A stretch of DNA of 64,000 bases, from the NCBI RefSeq assembly GCF_901482605.1, contig NZ_LR590481.1, positions 1,364,001 through 1,428,000 on the forward strand. The letters are read 5' to 3'. Shown in pieces: positions 53,001 through 64,000 of this stretch. Both the position numbers and the translations under genes were made by a program. The first letter of the stretch is position 1. Each line of letters begins with the position of its first letter. The notes under the pieces were generated by a model, which was not told where the DNA came from, ran no database searches, and saw nothing but the letters and a program-made list of their open reading frames with translations. The stretch is from Hathewaya histolytica (GTDB lineage: Bacteria; Bacillota; Clostridia; Clostridiales; Clostridiaceae).

Positions 53001-53876
53001 TTAAAATAAACTTTCCAATTTAAAATAATCTTTTTCACGATTACCTAATCCTAAAAACAGTCTATTAATATTATACACCCTGTATAAACCATTTTCCATA
53101 ATTTTAGAAGTTAACCTTTTATCTTTTATTGGTACTCCATTTATAAATAATTTTTCAAAATAAGTATCTAACTCAACTTTACTAAAATTTTCAAAGATAT
53201 TTTCTATAGGTATAATATTTTTATTTATAGTATCCAAATCTATCTGTTGCAACTCTATAGCACTATTTAAGTTAAAGTTTCCAGAAGATACTCTTCTTAA
53301 ATTATATATGTGAGCTCCACAGCCTAGGTTTTCTCCTATATCATAGGCAAGACTTCTTATATATGTACCTTTTGAGCAATTAACCTTAATTTCTATAAAA
53401 GGAAGATTTATATCTACTATTTCTAAACTGTATATTTCTACCTCTCTTTTTTTAACTTCAAATTCAACCCCTGCCCTAGCTAGCTCATACATCTTTTTAC
53501 CATTTAATTTTAAAGCTGAATACTTAGGTGGAGTTTGAAGTATATTTCCTTTAAAGGAATTCAAAACTTTTATAATATCTTGTACTGAAGAATTTATAGG
53601 TCTAATGAGTTCTATTTTACCTTCTTTGTCATAAGTATCTGTAGTTTCTCCTAATTTAATTTGCGCGATATATTCCTTATCGTCTTTTATTAAATAGTTT
53701 ACTGCTTTGGTAGCTTTTCCAATACATATAGGTAAGACCCCTGTAGCTAAGGGGTCTAAAGTACCAGTATGGCCTATTTTTTTTAAGCCTGTAATTTTTT
53801 TTAGTTTATTCACAACACCAAAAGATGTAATTCCCTTAGGTTTATCTATTATAATTATTCCACTAACGTTATTCAT
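53001..53876 (-). CDS. truB: tRNA pseudouridine-55 synthase TruB
   Basis: A 291-aa pseudouridine synthase that modifies U55 in the T-arm of tRNAs. The catalytic Asp41 is in KIGHTGTLDPLATGVLPI; the opening GIIIIDKPKGITSFGVV and CSKGTYIRSLAYDIG (about 168-182) are family blocks. It overlaps the nrnA stop by eight bases and precedes ribF, the usual infB-operon order. ATG start. Confidence 0.96.
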   Translation of the reverse strand: MNNVSGIIIIDKPKGITSFGVVNKLKKITGLKKIGHTGTLDPLATGVLPICIGKATKAVNYLIKDDKEYIAQIKLGETTDTYDKEGKIELIRPINSSVQDIIKVLNSFKGNILQTPPKYSALKLNGKKMYELARAGVEFEVKKREVEIYSLEIVDINLPFIEIKVNCSKGTYIRSLAYDIGENLGCGAHIYNLRRVSSGNFNLNSAIELQQIDLDTINKNIIPIENIFENFSKVELDTYFEKLFINGVPIKDKRLTSKIMENGLYRVYNINRLFLGLGNREKDYFKLESLF

Positions 53877-54828
53877 TATAGTATCTCCCTATCTTATATA
53901 ATAACTCTGTTTTCACTTCTAAGGCAGGAGAATTTGATATAAAGCCTGCAGCTCTTGTATGACCTCCACCATTATAGCTTTCAGCTATAAGACGTACATC
54001 AATAATATTTTTTGATCTCAAGCTCACTTTTGTGCCATCCTCTTTTTCTTTTAATAAAACAACTACTTCTACAGTATCTATTTTCATACCAAAAGTTAGA
54101 AGATCTGATGTATCTCCCTCTTCTAAATCAAGTTGATCAAAATAATCTTTTTTAACATATATAAAAGCTACTTTTCCATTAGGAGATAACTCCATATCAT
54201 CAATCACTTTTCCATACAATTTTATTCTATTAAAACTCTTATTGTCAAATATTATCCTATGGATGTTTGAAAAATCTATGCCTGTTCTTATAAGATCAGC
54301 TACTATGTTATGAGTAGTGCTTGTAGTAGAAGAATGTCTAAAGGAACCTGTATCCGTTAGTATTGAAGTATATAAACAAGTTGCTATATTCTTATCTAGC
54401 TCTACGCCTGAATTTTTCATTAAAGTGTATATGATTTCTGCAACAGCGGATGCTTCAGTGTTTATATAATTAAGTTTTCCATAATTCTCATTTGATTTAT
54501 GATGATCTATATTTAGTATACTATACTCTGGACTATAGAAATCCAAATCTGCATTTATTCTTTCAATATTACCACAATCTAAAACAATAATACATTCCGT
54601 TCCCTTTAATGGCACTGTAACTTTTCCTGTAATTTCTTCTGAATAAGGTAAAAACCTAAAATTATCTGGTATTCTTTCCTTGCATATAATATAAGATTCC
54701 TTGTTTAATTTTCTAAGGATTTGTAAAAGAGCTAAAGAACTCCCTAAGGAATCACCATCTGGGGATGTATGAAACGTGATTCCTATTTTATTAGGGTTCT
54801 TTATATAATCAACTACTTTACTTATCAT
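53869..54828 (-). CDS. nrnA: NrnA-type DHH phosphoesterase
   Basis: A 319-aa DHH/DHHA1 phosphoesterase of the NrnA/bifunctional oligoribonuclease-pAp phosphatase type. It shows TSPDGDSLGSSLAL (about residues 21-34), VLDCG (about 82-86), the DHH motif NIDHHKSNENYG (about 110-121) and the DHHA1 marker YNGGGHTRAAGF. It degrades nanoRNAs and 3'-phosphoadenosine 5'-phosphate. Its start abuts the rbfA stop and its end overlaps truB, so these are translationally coupled. Confidence 0.9.
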   Translation of the reverse strand: MISKVVDYIKNPNKIGITFHTSPDGDSLGSSLALLQILRKLNKESYIICKERIPDNFRFLPYSEEITGKVTVPLKGTECIIVLDCGNIERINADLDFYSPEYSILNIDHHKSNENYGKLNYINTEASAVAEIIYTLMKNSGVELDKNIATCLYTSILTDTGSFRHSSTTSTTHNIVADLIRTGIDFSNIHRIIFDNKSFNRIKLYGKVIDDMELSPNGKVAFIYVKKDYFDQLDLEEGDTSDLLTFGMKIDTVEVVVLLKEKEDGTKVSLRSKNIIDVRLIAESYNGGGHTRAAGFISNSPALEVKTELLYKIGRYYNE

Positions 54829-55182
54829 TTACTTTTCCTTAGTATCCATCTTTTTAAGAATTGAGTCTATATGCATACCATATTCTAAGCTTTTATCGTT
54901 TTCAATAATTATTTCAGGAATGTGCCTTATCTTCAAATTACGACTAAGTTCTGTTCTTATAAATCCAGAAGATTTTTTTAATACATCTAAAGATTTTTTC
55001 TCAGTATCTTCATCTCCAAATATACTAACATAAACTTTTGCATAGCTTAAATCTTTTGTAACATCTACATTCGTCACACTTATCAATCCTGAAAGTCTAG
55101 GATCCTTAATTCTGTTTTGGATAATATCACTTACATGTTTTTTTATTTCTTCATTTAATCTTCCACTTCTATATTTAGCCAT
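54829..55182 (-). CDS. rbfA: Ribosome-binding factor A
   Basis: A 117-aa KH-type 30S maturation factor. MAKYRSGRLNEEIKKHVSDII and LSGLISVTNVDVTKDLSYAKVYVSIFG are the family blocks, with RNLKIRHIPEIIIENDKSLEYGMHID near the end. It is 12 bases after infB and ends directly against nrnA, as in Bacillus. Confidence 0.97.
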   Translation of the reverse strand: MAKYRSGRLNEEIKKHVSDIIQNRIKDPRLSGLISVTNVDVTKDLSYAKVYVSIFGDEDTEKKSLDVLKKSSGFIRTELSRNLKIRHIPEIIIENDKSLEYGMHIDSILKKMDTKEK

Positions 55183-55194
55183 AATACCACTCCT

Positions 55195-57279
55195 TTATAA
55201 ACTTTGTGGCTTTATTTCTTCCATTGTGAAAGCTTCAATTATATCCCCATCTTTTAGATCATTGAATTTTTCTACACCAATTCCACACTCATATCCAGTA
55301 TTAACTTCTTTAACGTCATCCTTAAATCTCTTTAAAGATGTTAATGTAGATTCAAAAATTACTATACCATCTCTAATTACTCTAACTCCACTATTTCTTG
55401 TAATCTTTCCATTTAAAACGTAGCATCCTGCTATAGTTCCTACATTAGAAATTTTATATATTTGTCTTACTTGTGCACTTCCTAAAACAACTTCTTTATA
55501 TTCTGGGTCTAGTAATCCTAACATAGCTGATTTAACATCTTCAATAGCATCGTAAATTATTCTATAAGTTTTAATGTCTACCTCATCTTTTTCTGCTAAT
55601 GCTATAGCATTGCCATCTGGTCTAACATTAAATCCTAATATTATAGCGTTAGATGCTGATGCTAATATAACGTCAGTTTCAGTAATAGCACCTGCTGCAC
55701 CATGGATTACTCTAACTTTTACAGAATCGGTACTTAGTTTTTCCAACGATTGAGCTAAGGCCTCTACAGAACCCTGAACATCAGCTTTAACTACTAAACT
55801 TAACTCTTTAACTTTTCCCTCTTGTATCTGGTTATACAAATCTTCAAGGGAAACCTTATGAGATTTTAAAAGCTTTTGTTCCCTTAATTTGTCTTTTCTC
55901 TTTTCAGCAGTATTTCTTGCAGTCTTTTCATCTTTCATTACAACAAACTTATCCCCTGCTTCAGGAACTTCTGAAAGTCCTAAGACTTCTGCTGCCATTG
56001 CTGGTCCTGCTGACTTAATATTTCTAGCCTTATCATTAAACATAGCTCTTATTCTACCATAAGTTGTTCCAACTACTATGGAGTCTCCCACATTTAGAGT
56101 ACCATTTTGAACTATTAAAGTAGCAACTGGACCTCTACCTTTATCTAACTGTGCTTCAACTACTGTTCCTCTAGCTCTTCTATCAGGGTCAGCTTTTAAC
56201 TCCAACATTTCAGAACTTAATAGTACCATTTCTAATAAGTTATCTATACCTTCTTTGGTATGTGCTGATACTGGAACACATATAGTATCTCCACCCCAGT
56301 CCTCTGTTATTAAGCCATGTTCTGTTAATTCTTGTTTAACTCTATCTATGTTAGCAGCTGGTTTATCTATTTTATTAATAGCTACAATTAAAGAAACACC
56401 TGCAGCTTTACAGTGGTTAATAGCTTCTACAGTCTGAGGCATAATACCATCATCTGCTGCAACTACTAATATTACTATGTCCGTAAGTTGTGCACCTCTA
56501 GCTCTCATTGCTGTAAACGCTTCATGCCCAGGTGTATCCAGGAAAGTAATTTTTTCACCATTTAGTTCTACTGTATATGCACCTATATGTTGAGTAATAC
56601 CACCAGCTTCTGTATCTGTTACTTTCGTTTGTTTTATAGCATCTAATAGGGATGTCTTTCCATGGTCAACGTGACCCATTACAGTTACAATTGGAGGTCT
56701 CTTTACTAACTCTTCATCTTCCTTATCTGAAAGTGCTAAAAGAGAGTCATTCTCCTCTTCTAGAACATCATTTCTATTAATAACTTCAATAACAGCATTA
56801 AATTTCTCTGCTACTTTTTTTGCTGTAGGCACATCAATTTCTTGATTTATGGCAGCCATTACACCAGATAACATAAGTTGCTTTATTACATCTGTTACAG
56901 ACTTATTAATCTTTTCTGAAAATTCCTTAACAGTTATGGTTTCTGCCATTTCAATTACTTTAATATCTTCTAAATCTTCTTTTGCATTAGTCATTTCTTC
57001 GTTAGATTCGTCTTTTGCATTTTTCTTGATTTTTTTCTTCTTGATATTTTTTAATGTATTTTCGTCTTCTAACTTTTCATAGTGATCGACTACTTCTGAT
57101 TCGGTTTTTTCTGTTTTTTTATCTTCAAAAAGCTCCATTAATAACTCAGCATCTTCGTCATCGATTACACTCATGTGGTTTTTAACTTTAATATCAAACT
57201 CTTCCATTAAAATATTTATTAACTCTTTACTTGATATATCCAAATCTTTAGCTAGTTCATAAATTCTTACTTTTGCCAA
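55195..57279 (-). CDS. infB: Translation initiation factor IF-2
   Basis: A 694-aa IF-2. The N-terminal IF2_N repeats are short ([26 protein letters not shown] and a second near residue 115), followed by the GTPase with G1 GHVDHGKTS (about 199-207), G3 DTPGHEAF and G4 NKIDK; the rest is domains II-IV, the last binding fMet-tRNA. I chose TTG at 57279: the G-rich GGGGGTG upstream is six bases away and it gives the family start [14 protein letters not shown] three codons earlier overlaps that site. The linker is Lys/Glu-rich. Confidence 0.96.
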   Translation of the reverse strand: MAKVRIYELAKDLDISSKELINILMEEFDIKVKNHMSVIDDEDAELLMELFEDKKTEKTESEVVDHYEKLEDENTLKNIKKKKIKKNAKDESNEEMTNAKEDLEDIKVIEMAETITVKEFSEKINKSVTDVIKQLMLSGVMAAINQEIDVPTAKKVAEKFNAVIEVINRNDVLEEENDSLLALSDKEDEELVKRPPIVTVMGHVDHGKTSLLDAIKQTKVTDTEAGGITQHIGAYTVELNGEKITFLDTPGHEAFTAMRARGAQLTDIVILVVAADDGIMPQTVEAINHCKAAGVSLIVAINKIDKPAANIDRVKQELTEHGLITEDWGGDTICVPVSAHTKEGIDNLLEMVLLSSEMLELKADPDRRARGTVVEAQLDKGRGPVATLIVQNGTLNVGDSIVVGTTYGRIRAMFNDKARNIKSAGPAMAAEVLGLSEVPEAGDKFVVMKDEKTARNTAEKRKDKLREQKLLKSHKVSLEDLYNQIQEGKVKELSLVVKADVQGSVEALAQSLEKLSTDSVKVRVIHGAAGAITETDVILASASNAIILGFNVRPDGNAIALAEKDEVDIKTYRIIYDAIEDVKSAMLGLLDPEYKEVVLGSAQVRQIYKISNVGTIAGCYVLNGKITRNSGVRVIRDGIVIFESTLTSLKRFKDDVKEVNTGYECGIGVEKFNDLKDGDIIEAFTMEEIKPQSL

Positions 57280-57299
57280 ACTATTCACCCCCGAATTAC

Positions 57300-57611
57300 T
57301 TAATCTTTAATATATAAAGATTTAAGACTAGTACTAAAGGAACTATCTGTAATTCCTAGCACTTTTATATTACTATTTCCTAAAAACTCTCCTATATCAT
57401 CTAAAGGAGCGTTTTCAATTAAATAAAACTCTTTTTTAAGAGCATAATTTTTAAATTTTCTTTGTGAGTTTATTGATAACTCTTTAGAAATAAAAACAAG
57501 AAAAACTTTTTTATTTTTTATAGCATTCTCAACTCTATTATATCCTTCTGTCAAAGCACCAGCTTTTTTAGCTATTCTAAGAAGGTTATAAAACTTTTCA
57601 TTATTCTTCAT
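57300..57611 (-). CDS. ylxQ: YlxQ, L7Ae-like RNA-binding protein
   Basis: A 103-aa L7Ae/L30e-fold protein: [40 protein letters not shown] (residues 7-46). Relatives bind kink-turn RNA. It overlaps ylxR by 11 bases and lies 20 bases before infB. The exact RNA target is unknown. Confidence 0.88.
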   Translation of the reverse strand: MKNNEKFYNLLRIAKKAGALTEGYNRVENAIKNKKVFLVFISKELSINSQRKFKNYALKKEFYLIENAPLDDIGEFLGNSNIKVLGITDSSFSTSLKSLYIKD

Positions 57612-57870
57612 TATTTATTTGATTCCTTAACTTAAGATAAATTTCTTCTTGTATATTATGTGATAAATTCCTTTCTAATCTTCTTGTTTTAAAGGCTTTA
57701 TCTAAACACTCTATACTTTGACAGATGTATGCCCCTCTTCCAGGTGCTTTTCCTACAAGGTCTATGGAAATATCCCCATCTTTACTTTTAACAATTCTAA
57801 TCAACTTTTTCTTAGGTTTCATCTCCATGCAACCTACACACATTCTTTCTGGAACTTTTTTAATTTTCAT
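57601..57870 (-). CDS. ylxR: YlxR (RnpM-family) RNA-binding protein
   Basis: An 89-aa protein of the YlxR/DUF448 family: PERMCVGCMEMKPKKKLIRIV at the start and KAPGRGAYICQSIECLDKA in the middle, both typical. In B. subtilis the protein, renamed RnpM, binds and modulates RNase P. Its end overlaps ylxQ, and it follows nusA by 24 bases, the standard order. Confidence 0.93.
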   Translation of the reverse strand: MKIKKVPERMCVGCMEMKPKKKLIRIVKSKDGDISIDLVGKAPGRGAYICQSIECLDKAFKTRRLERNLSHNIQEEIYLKLRNQINNEE

Positions 57871-57894
57871 ATAGACTCACTCCTAATTTAGATT

Positions 57895-58974
57895 TTATTC
57901 TTCCTCTATTAGGATCTCTTCTACGTTATCTACTTGAGATTTACTTTTTATATCTATCTTCCATCCTGTAAGTCTTGCAGCTAATCTAACATTTTGGCCT
58001 TCTTTTCCAATAGCCAAAGAGAGCTGACTATCATCAACTATTATTTTAGCTGATTTAGATTCTTCACTCTCGATTATTACTTTTAAAACCTTAGCTGGGC
58101 TTAAAGCATTTGCAATAAATATTGTAGGGTCACTATTCCATTGTATAATATCAATTTTCTCATCATTTAATTCGTCCACAATATTTTGAACTCTAATCCC
58201 TTTTGGCCCTACGCAAGCACCCATTGGATCTACATTTTCATCCTTAGAGAAAACTGCAACTTTGCTTCTTGAACCTGCTTCCCTAGAAATGCCTTTAATT
58301 TCAACAATGCCTTCAAATATTTCTGGAACTTCAAGTTCAAATAGCCTTTTTACAAGCCCAGGGTGAGTTCTTGATATAACTACCTGTGGTCCTTTTGTAG
58401 TTTTTTTAACCTCTACGATATAAAGTTTAATTTTTTGATTAAAGTCATATTTTTCTGTTGGAATTTGTTCATTAGGTCCTAAAATAGCTTCTAGCTTTCC
58501 AAGGTGAATAAATACATTTCCCTTATCTTTTCTTAATACAGTACCAGTAATAATATCAAATTCCTTTTCCAATAATTCTTCATATACTACATTTCTTTCA
58601 GCTTCTTTTATTCTTTGTACAACAACTTGCTTTGCTGATTGAGCTGCCACTCTTCCAAACTCCCTTGGAGTGACTTCTATGTCTATTACATCGCCTTCTT
58701 CATATCTTGGGTCAATTTCCTTGGCATCTTCAAGTTCTATTTCATTTATTTCATCCCAAAGTCCATCTATAACTTTTTTCTGTGCATAAACATGAATATC
58801 ACCCAAAACTCTGTCTATTGTAACTTTAACATTTTGACTATTATTTGTGTATTTTGAATAATTCTTTTTATAAGCTGATACAAGGGCATCTTCTATTGCA
58901 GTAAATAAAAAGTCTTCACTAATGCCTTTATCCTTTACAATTTCTTTAAGCGCAGCTATAAATTCTTCATTCAT
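57895..58974 (-). CDS. nusA: Transcription termination/antitermination protein NusA
   Basis: A 359-aa NusA of the short Gram-positive form, without the C-terminal acidic repeats of E. coli. The N-terminal RNAP-binding domain (about 1-125) is followed by S1 (EEDIITGTVLRKDKGNVFIHLG region, about 135-200) and two KH domains (GACVGPKGIRVQNIVDEL, about 252-269, and LAIGKEGQNVRLAARLTGW, about 318-336). One base separates it from rimP, so the two are coupled. Confidence 0.97.
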   Translation of the reverse strand: MNEEFIAALKEIVKDKGISEDFLFTAIEDALVSAYKKNYSKYTNNSQNVKVTIDRVLGDIHVYAQKKVIDGLWDEINEIELEDAKEIDPRYEEGDVIDIEVTPREFGRVAAQSAKQVVVQRIKEAERNVVYEELLEKEFDIITGTVLRKDKGNVFIHLGKLEAILGPNEQIPTEKYDFNQKIKLYIVEVKKTTKGPQVVISRTHPGLVKRLFELEVPEIFEGIVEIKGISREAGSRSKVAVFSKDENVDPMGACVGPKGIRVQNIVDELNDEKIDIIQWNSDPTIFIANALSPAKVLKVIIESEESKSAKIIVDDSQLSLAIGKEGQNVRLAARLTGWKIDIKSKSQVDNVEEILIEEE

Positions 58975-58975
58975 T

Positions 58976-59434
58976 TTAATACTCCCCTTTTAAAGTAATA
59001 CTGATGATGTTATTTCTATTTAAAGAAATTTCTTCTTCTTTTAAAACTATCATAACACTTTCTGAGTTAAATCCCTTTAGGATACCCTCTAATATTTTTT
59101 TACCTTGTATTAAATTTCTTAATTTTACATTAACTGTAGAATTTAAATATCTATTTAAATGTTCTTCTGTATGTAATACTCTATCTAGTCCTGGTGAAGA
59201 AATTTCTAGATAATAAAACCCTGGAATAGGATCCTCTATATCTAAAGCGTCACTTACAACTTTATTAATTTTCACACAATCATCAAGAGTAATACCATTA
59301 TTATTATCTATATAAACTCTTAAGTAATCTTCTCCACCCTCTTTTACAAATTCAAGATGATAAAGCTCATACCCTTCATTTATTACCAATGGCTTTATAA
59401 CTTCTGTTAATTTAGCTATTAAAGTCTCATTCAT
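58976..59434 (-). CDS. rimP: Ribosome maturation factor RimP
   Basis: A 152-aa 30S maturation factor: EGYELYHLEFVKEGGEDYLRVYIDNNNGITLDDCVKINKVVSDALD (about residues 19-64) and YLEISSPGLDRVLHTEEH (about 74-91). I chose the ATG at 59434: AAGGAGGG lies seven bases upstream, while the ATG two codons earlier abuts the ribosome site. It is the first gene of the rimP-nusA-ylxR-ylxQ-infB-rbfA-nrnA-truB-ribF run; its own promoter is not obvious. Confidence 0.95.
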   Translation of the reverse strand: MNETLIAKLTEVIKPLVINEGYELYHLEFVKEGGEDYLRVYIDNNNGITLDDCVKINKVVSDALDIEDPIPGFYYLEISSPGLDRVLHTEEHLNRYLNSTVNVKLRNLIQGKKILEGILKGFNSESVMIVLKEEEISLNRNNIISITLKGEY

Positions 59435-59492
59435 TTTCATCCCTCCTTGTGTTTAGCTTTTACCTAAATAAAAAAAATATTTATTATAATTA

Positions 59493-59550
59493 AAACGCAA
59501 CATACGCTGCGTTTAATTAAATAGAAAGAGCGGGCATAAACCCACTCTTT
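59493..59550 (-). terminator. Two hairpins after polC
   Basis: Reading the minus strand, an imperfect stem (59525-59550, AAAGAG-GGG arms with one mismatch) is followed by a perfect 7-bp AAACGCA/TGCGTTT stem (59493-59514) and TTTTAATTA. Either may end polC transcription before rimP. Confidence 0.6.
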
Positions 59551-59621
59551 AAAATGTGACAAAAGTTATACAAAATTACTAATACTTATATTATCACATT
59601 ATACTCTATTTCGCAAGTTCT

Positions 59622-62600
59622 TTATATAATTCCAATTTCTTCGGTGAAAAAAGAAAGTTGATTTGTATCAGGTAATCCTCTTAAGCATCCGTGTTTATCC
59701 AGTGCCTCAATTACAGTTTTTGTGACTTTTGCTCTATTTCTCAAGTCTTCCTTAGAAATAAATTCACCATTTACTCTAGCTTCTTCTATACTCTTAGCTG
59801 CATTTTTACCTACACCTTGAAGTGCACTAAGCGGAAGTCTGATACTATCATCTTCTAGTATAAATTTAACTGAACTTGATTTGTATATATCACAAGGTAA
59901 AAACTTTATGCCCCTTTGAAACATTTCATGACATATTTCAAGAGTTGTAAGAAGACCTTTGTCTTTTACACTTATATTATTACCCTGCTCATATAGTTCA
60001 CCCATTTTATTTATGATAGCATCGTCACCTCTTATTACAAGGTCACCATCAAAATCATCACCTCTAACAGTAAAATACGAAGCATAATAAGCTCTAGGGT
60101 AGTGAACTTTAAAATAAGCGATTCTAATTGCCATCATAACATAGGCAACAGCATGACCTTTAGGGAACATATATTTTATCTTCTTACAAGATTCAATATA
60201 CCAACTAGGTACTTTATGCTCCTTCATTATATTTTCATGTTCTTCAGTAAGACCTCTTCCTTTTCTTACCTTTTCCATTATAGTAAATGCTATTTTGGGA
60301 GGAAGTCCTTTATATATTAAATAAACCATTATGTCGTCTCTGGTTGCTATACAATCTCTTAATGTAGTGTATCCTTCCTTAATAAAATATTGAGCATTGT
60401 TAAGCCAAACATCAGTACCATGAGATAGTCCTGATATTCTCACTAAATCAGAAAAAGTCTCTGGCTTTGTATCTAGGAGCATTTGACGTACAAACTTTGT
60501 GCCAAATTCCGGTAGACCATATGTTCCAACTTCGCAACCTAATTGTTCCTTAGTAATCCCTAGCGCATCTGTACAAGTAAACAGACTTAGCACAGCCTCA
60601 TCATCTAAAGGTACGGTTTTAGGATCTAATCCTGTTATATCTTTTAACATCCTAAGAACTGTTGGGTCATCATGGCCAAGTATATCTAATTTCAAAAGTC
60701 TACCACTTATTGAATGATAGTCAAAATGTGTAGTTATAATATCTGATTGAGAGTCATCAGCTGGATGTTGTATGGGGCAGAAGTTAAATATTTCATTATC
60801 GCTAGGAACAACCATAATACCGCCTGGATGTTGCCCTGTAGTCCTTTTAACTCCAGTGCATCCCTCTGTTAGCCTCTCTATCTCGGCATTAGGTACATTT
60901 ATTCCTCTTTCATCTAAATATTTTTTTACAAACCCATAGGCAGTTTTATCTGCAATAGTTCCTATTGTTCCTGCCTTAAAAGTATGTCCTTCACCGAAAA
61001 GTACCTCTGTGTATTTATGAATCTCTCCCTGGTTATCTCCTGAAAAATTAAGGTCTATATCAGGTTCCTTGTCTCCTTCAAATCCTAAGAAAGTTTCAAA
61101 GGGTATATCAAAACCATCTCTATAAAACAATTCACCACATTTAGGACAATTTTTATCTTCCATATCCACTCCTGATCCTACAGAGCCATCCAATATAAAT
61201 TCACTATACTTACATTTTGGACATACATAATGTGGTGGAAGACCATTTACTTCTGTAATATTACACATAGTGGCTACAAATGAAGAACCTACAGATCCCC
61301 TAGACCCTACTAAGTACCCATCCTCCACTGATTTTGCAACTAATTTATGTGCAATTAAATATAATACTGCATATCCATTATTTATAATTGAGTTAAGCTC
61401 TTTATCCAATCTTTTTTGGACTACTTCCGGTAACGGATTCCCATATATAGAATAAGCTTTGTCTAATGTCATTTTCTTTATATCTTCTTCAGCACCATCA
61501 ATCTTAGGTGTATACGTTTCTTCTGGTATGGGTTTAACTTCTTCTATCATATCAGCAATTAAATTAGTATTTTTAATTACAACTTCTCTTGAAATATCAT
61601 CCCCTAAATAAGAAAACTCTTTTAACATTTCTTCTGTAGTCTTAAAATAAAGAGGTGGTTGATTATCTGCATCACTAAATCCTTGTCCAGCCATTAAAAT
61701 TCTTCTAAACACCTCATCTTGAGGATCTAAAAAGTGTACATCTCCTGTTGCAACTACTGGTAGATTAGCTTTTTTGCCTATATTGTAAATTCTTTTATTT
61801 ATATTTCTTAACTCTTCTTCATCTTTTACTCTACCACTATCAACTAAAAATTTATTATTTCCTATAGGTTGTATTTCTAAATAATCATAGAAAGATAAGG
61901 TTTCTTTTAATTCATCGTAGGTTTTTCCCATTAAAACCTCTTTAAATACTTGACCTGCTTCACAAGCTGATCCTATAATCAAACCTTCCCTATATTGTTC
62001 AATTAAGCTTTTAGGTATACGTGGTTTTTTATAAAAATGATCCAGATTAGAAAAAGAAATCAATTTATATAAATTTTTAATTCCTATCTGATTTTTACAA
62101 AGAATTATAAGATGAGAGGTAAATGCTGATTTTATATTAAAGTTCCCTAAAAATTCTTTATTTAAATCTCCCATTTTTAGTATGTTAAGTTCTTTCAATT
62201 TTTCAAAAGATTTTATTAAAATCTCACCAGTAGCTCTTGCATCATCCACAGCTCTATGGTGATTTTCTAGAGAAATATTAAGATGTTTTGCTACAACATT
62301 TAACTTATATCTTTTTAATTCTGGATATAGAAATTTACTTAAAGGTATAGTATCCATAATTGGATTATTAAAATCCATATTTAAATCCCTACAATTTTTT
62401 CGTATGAATGAGGTATCAAAGGTGGAATTATGTGCAACTACTACTGAATCACCTAAAAAATGCATAAATTTAGGTAAAACAATACTTATATCATCTTTAT
62501 CTATTACCATATCATTTGTAATGCCTGTAAGTTCTGTGATGTTATATGGTATGGATTTATTGGGATTTACAAATTCATTAAATGAATCTATTATTACCCC

Positions 62601-63944
62601 ATCTTTTATTTTTACTGCACCAATTTCAATAATCTTATCATTTTCACTAGAAAATCCTGTAGTTTCAATATCAAAAACTACAAATTCATCTTCTATAGTA
62701 GTATCTTCTCCACCTAATATTATAGATTCACCATCATCTACAAAATAAGCTTCTACTCCGTAAATAACCTTTATTTTATTCTTTTTACCAGCCTCCATGG
62801 CGTCTGGAAATGCTTGAGCCACTCCATGATCTGTGATAGCCACGGCCTTATGTCCCCATTTAGCTGCCCTTTCTACTAATTTTTTCGCGGAAGTTATTCC
62901 ATCCATAGAACTCATATTAGTATGTAAGTGTAACTCAACTCTCTTTTCATCACATAAATCTAACTTTTCAATTTTATCTAGCTTTGTTATATGATGGGCA
63001 AAAATGATATTTTCATTAATAAACTTATCGTAAGTAACATCCCCTTTGATTTTATAGTGACAACCTTTCTTTAATTCTTCTGTTAATTTTTCTACCGCAT
63101 TTTGATTTGGAAAACATTTTAATGTAATGGAGCTAGTATAATCTGTAATGTTAAATATAAAGAAAGTTTTTCCTGTTTTAGTTTCCTTTATTTCTAACTT
63201 AAACAAATCTCCTTCTATACACGCTTTTCCCAAATCTAGATTTATATCTTTAATAGGTATAGGTTCTTCAATAATATTTTTGCCTAAAACTTGGTTACTA
63301 TTTTCTTTAATAGAATTATTGTATTCCTTTTTCCTGTGATCCTTTTTAGTATTATTTTCATATTTATTATTTGAAACTATTTGATTACTTAAAACATTTT
63401 TTATTATTCCAAAGTTCTCTTTTTCCTTTTCTTCAAAATAATTTATGTCTTTTAGTTCATCTATATAATCTATAATTACATTACATCTAACATCAAAAAT
63501 TTCATAAATACGATCAGAAACTAATTTTTCTATATTCTTTTCTTTTAAAAATTTACATACAAAACTATTGCCATAATAGATACTTAATGTATCTTCTTTT
63601 ATAACCCTTTTAGAATTTAAAAGACATTCTTTAAAAAGGGGCATTTTATCTGATATATTTTCAACTAATTCTATCCAATATTCGTTACAAATATCTTGTA
63701 ATTTTATATCAGAAATATCTTTATAAAATATAAGTTCAATTTCATCGAAACACTTAAAAAAGTCTTTTAATATTATCTTTATGTCTTCTTGTAAGGAAAC
63801 TCCAAGAGCATTTTTACCTTTTAAAATTAAACTAATTTTATTTAAAGTTTTATAATACTGTACCTTTAGAAATCTAAAATCTTTAAGTTTTAAAAACTCT
63901 TCTTCTTTTAATTTTTCCTTAAGCACCTGTAGTATTACATCCAT
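59622..63944 (-). CDS. polC: DNA polymerase III alpha subunit, Gram-positive PolC
   Basis: A complete 1440-aa replicative polymerase. N-terminal OB-fold region (about 240-320), a PHP domain split around the exonuclease ([13 protein letters not shown] at about 330-342), a DEDDh proofreading exonuclease inserted at about 420-590 ([29 protein letters not shown]), then palm-fingers-thumb with the catalytic block [19 protein letters not shown] at about 963-981 and a zinc site ([13 protein letters not shown]). AAGGAGC lies seven bases before the ATG. A hairpin at the right edge separates it from the next gene upstream, likely in the same group as isoprenoid genes, which is outside the window. Confidence 0.97.
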   Translation of the reverse strand: MDVILQVLKEKLKEEEFLKLKDFRFLKVQYYKTLNKISLILKGKNALGVSLQEDIKIILKDFFKCFDEIELIFYKDISDIKLQDICNEYWIELVENISDKMPLFKECLLNSKRVIKEDTLSIYYGNSFVCKFLKEKNIEKLVSDRIYEIFDVRCNVIIDYIDELKDINYFEEKEKENFGIIKNVLSNQIVSNNKYENNTKKDHRKKEYNNSIKENSNQVLGKNIIEEPIPIKDINLDLGKACIEGDLFKLEIKETKTGKTFFIFNITDYTSSITLKCFPNQNAVEKLTEELKKGCHYKIKGDVTYDKFINENIIFAHHITKLDKIEKLDLCDEKRVELHLHTNMSSMDGITSAKKLVERAAKWGHKAVAITDHGVAQAFPDAMEAGKKNKIKVIYGVEAYFVDDGESIILGGEDTTIEDEFVVFDIETTGFSSENDKIIEIGAVKIKDGVIIDSFNEFVNPNKSIPYNITELTGITNDMVIDKDDISIVLPKFMHFLGDSVVVAHNSTFDTSFIRKNCRDLNMDFNNPIMDTIPLSKFLYPELKRYKLNVVAKHLNISLENHHRAVDDARATGEILIKSFEKLKELNILKMGDLNKEFLGNFNIKSAFTSHLIILCKNQIGIKNLYKLISFSNLDHFYKKPRIPKSLIEQYREGLIIGSACEAGQVFKEVLMGKTYDELKETLSFYDYLEIQPIGNNKFLVDSGRVKDEEELRNINKRIYNIGKKANLPVVATGDVHFLDPQDEVFRRILMAGQGFSDADNQPPLYFKTTEEMLKEFSYLGDDISREVVIKNTNLIADMIEEVKPIPEETYTPKIDGAEEDIKKMTLDKAYSIYGNPLPEVVQKRLDKELNSIINNGYAVLYLIAHKLVAKSVEDGYLVGSRGSVGSSFVATMCNITEVNGLPPHYVCPKCKYSEFILDGSVGSGVDMEDKNCPKCGELFYRDGFDIPFETFLGFEGDKEPDIDLNFSGDNQGEIHKYTEVLFGEGHTFKAGTIGTIADKTAYGFVKKYLDERGINVPNAEIERLTEGCTGVKRTTGQHPGGIMVVPSDNEIFNFCPIQHPADDSQSDIITTHFDYHSISGRLLKLDILGHDDPTVLRMLKDITGLDPKTVPLDDEAVLSLFTCTDALGITKEQLGCEVGTYGLPEFGTKFVRQMLLDTKPETFSDLVRISGLSHGTDVWLNNAQYFIKEGYTTLRDCIATRDDIMVYLIYKGLPPKIAFTIMEKVRKGRGLTEEHENIMKEHKVPSWYIESCKKIKYMFPKGHAVAYVMMAIRIAYFKVHYPRAYYASYFTVRGDDFDGDLVIRGDDAIINKMGELYEQGNNISVKDKGLLTTLEICHEMFQRGIKFLPCDIYKSSSVKFILEDDSIRLPLSALQGVGKNAAKSIEEARVNGEFISKEDLRNRAKVTKTVIEALDKHGCLRGLPDTNQLSFFTEEIGII

Positions 63945-63982
63945 TTTAAAGCTCCTTATAAATATATTTTTGAAGAAAGAAT

Positions 63983-64000
63983 GGCCATGAAACCATAGCC
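63983..64000 (-). terminator. Hairpin just upstream of polC, at window edge
   Basis: On the minus strand GGCTATG pairs with CATGGCC (one U-G) around a 4-base loop, followed by the T-rich ATTCTTTCTTC. It may terminate the gene upstream of polC, which lies outside the window. Confidence 0.4.

Overview
The window is chromosomal DNA from a low-GC, spore-forming Firmicute, most likely Clostridium sensu stricto. Evidence: very AT-rich sequence, strong AGGAGG-type ribosome sites with frequent TTG starts, a Gram-positive PolC, LexA with GAAC-N4-GTTC operators, an IspH-ribosomal S1 fusion (typical of clostridia), spore genes (CotS-like, SpoVS, YlmC/YmxH, SpoIIIE/FtsK), and gene order matching the Bacillus/Clostridium nusA-infB-pnp-recA neighbourhood. 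I cannot name the species from sequence alone.

Layout. 1-3.9 kb (+): truncated ispH-rpsA fusion, a CotS-like kinase-fold protein and a GNAT acetyltransferase. 4.0-6.5 kb (-): two PLP aminotransferases. 6.7-15.2 kb (+): miaB-mutS-mutL-miaA-hfq (tRNA modification, mismatch repair, RNA chaperone), then a methionine-gamma-lyase-family gene. 15.3-18.3 kb: lexA, a decayed ISAs1-type element, a small zinc-ribbon gene and a tyrosine recombinase. 18.5-24.4 kb: purB, a CBS-domain gene and the potABCD polyamine operon. 24.6-33.2 kb: yajQ, a 51-codon gene, thiC under a TPP riboswitch, a flavin NADH oxidoreductase, an ADP-ribosylglycohydrolase/nicotinamidase operon, a degenerate CapA-like protein, and asnA under an asparagine T-box. 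33.5-38.0 kb: a HAD phosphatase, gdhA, an RpiR regulator, mnmM-like and rluB-like genes. 38.1-64 kb (-): spoVS, rny, recA, pgsA, rimO, ftsK/spoIIIE, tepA-like, dapG, ylmC/ymxH, M16 protease, pnp, rpsO, ribF, truB, nrnA, rbfA, infB, ylxQ, ylxR, nusA, rimP and polC.

The genes are mostly core informational and metabolic functions in conserved order. The rimP-to-ribF block is one translation/transcription operon. Regulatory elements are unusually legible: consensus promoters with 17-base spacers (lexA, recA, rny, rpsO, asnA, nicotinamidase operon), two SOS boxes, a TPP riboswitch, a T-box, a structured rpsO leader, a SigH-type promoter for spoVS, and many hairpins shared by convergent genes. I found no CRISPR array, rRNA, tRNA, prophage or recognisable defence island. 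The window does not show a convincing new system. The best leads are the strongly promoted nicotinamidase/ADP-ribosylglycohydrolase pair, the SigH promoter embedded in the rny terminator, the 51-aa basic protein, and two probable pseudoenzymes (CotS-like and CapA-like).
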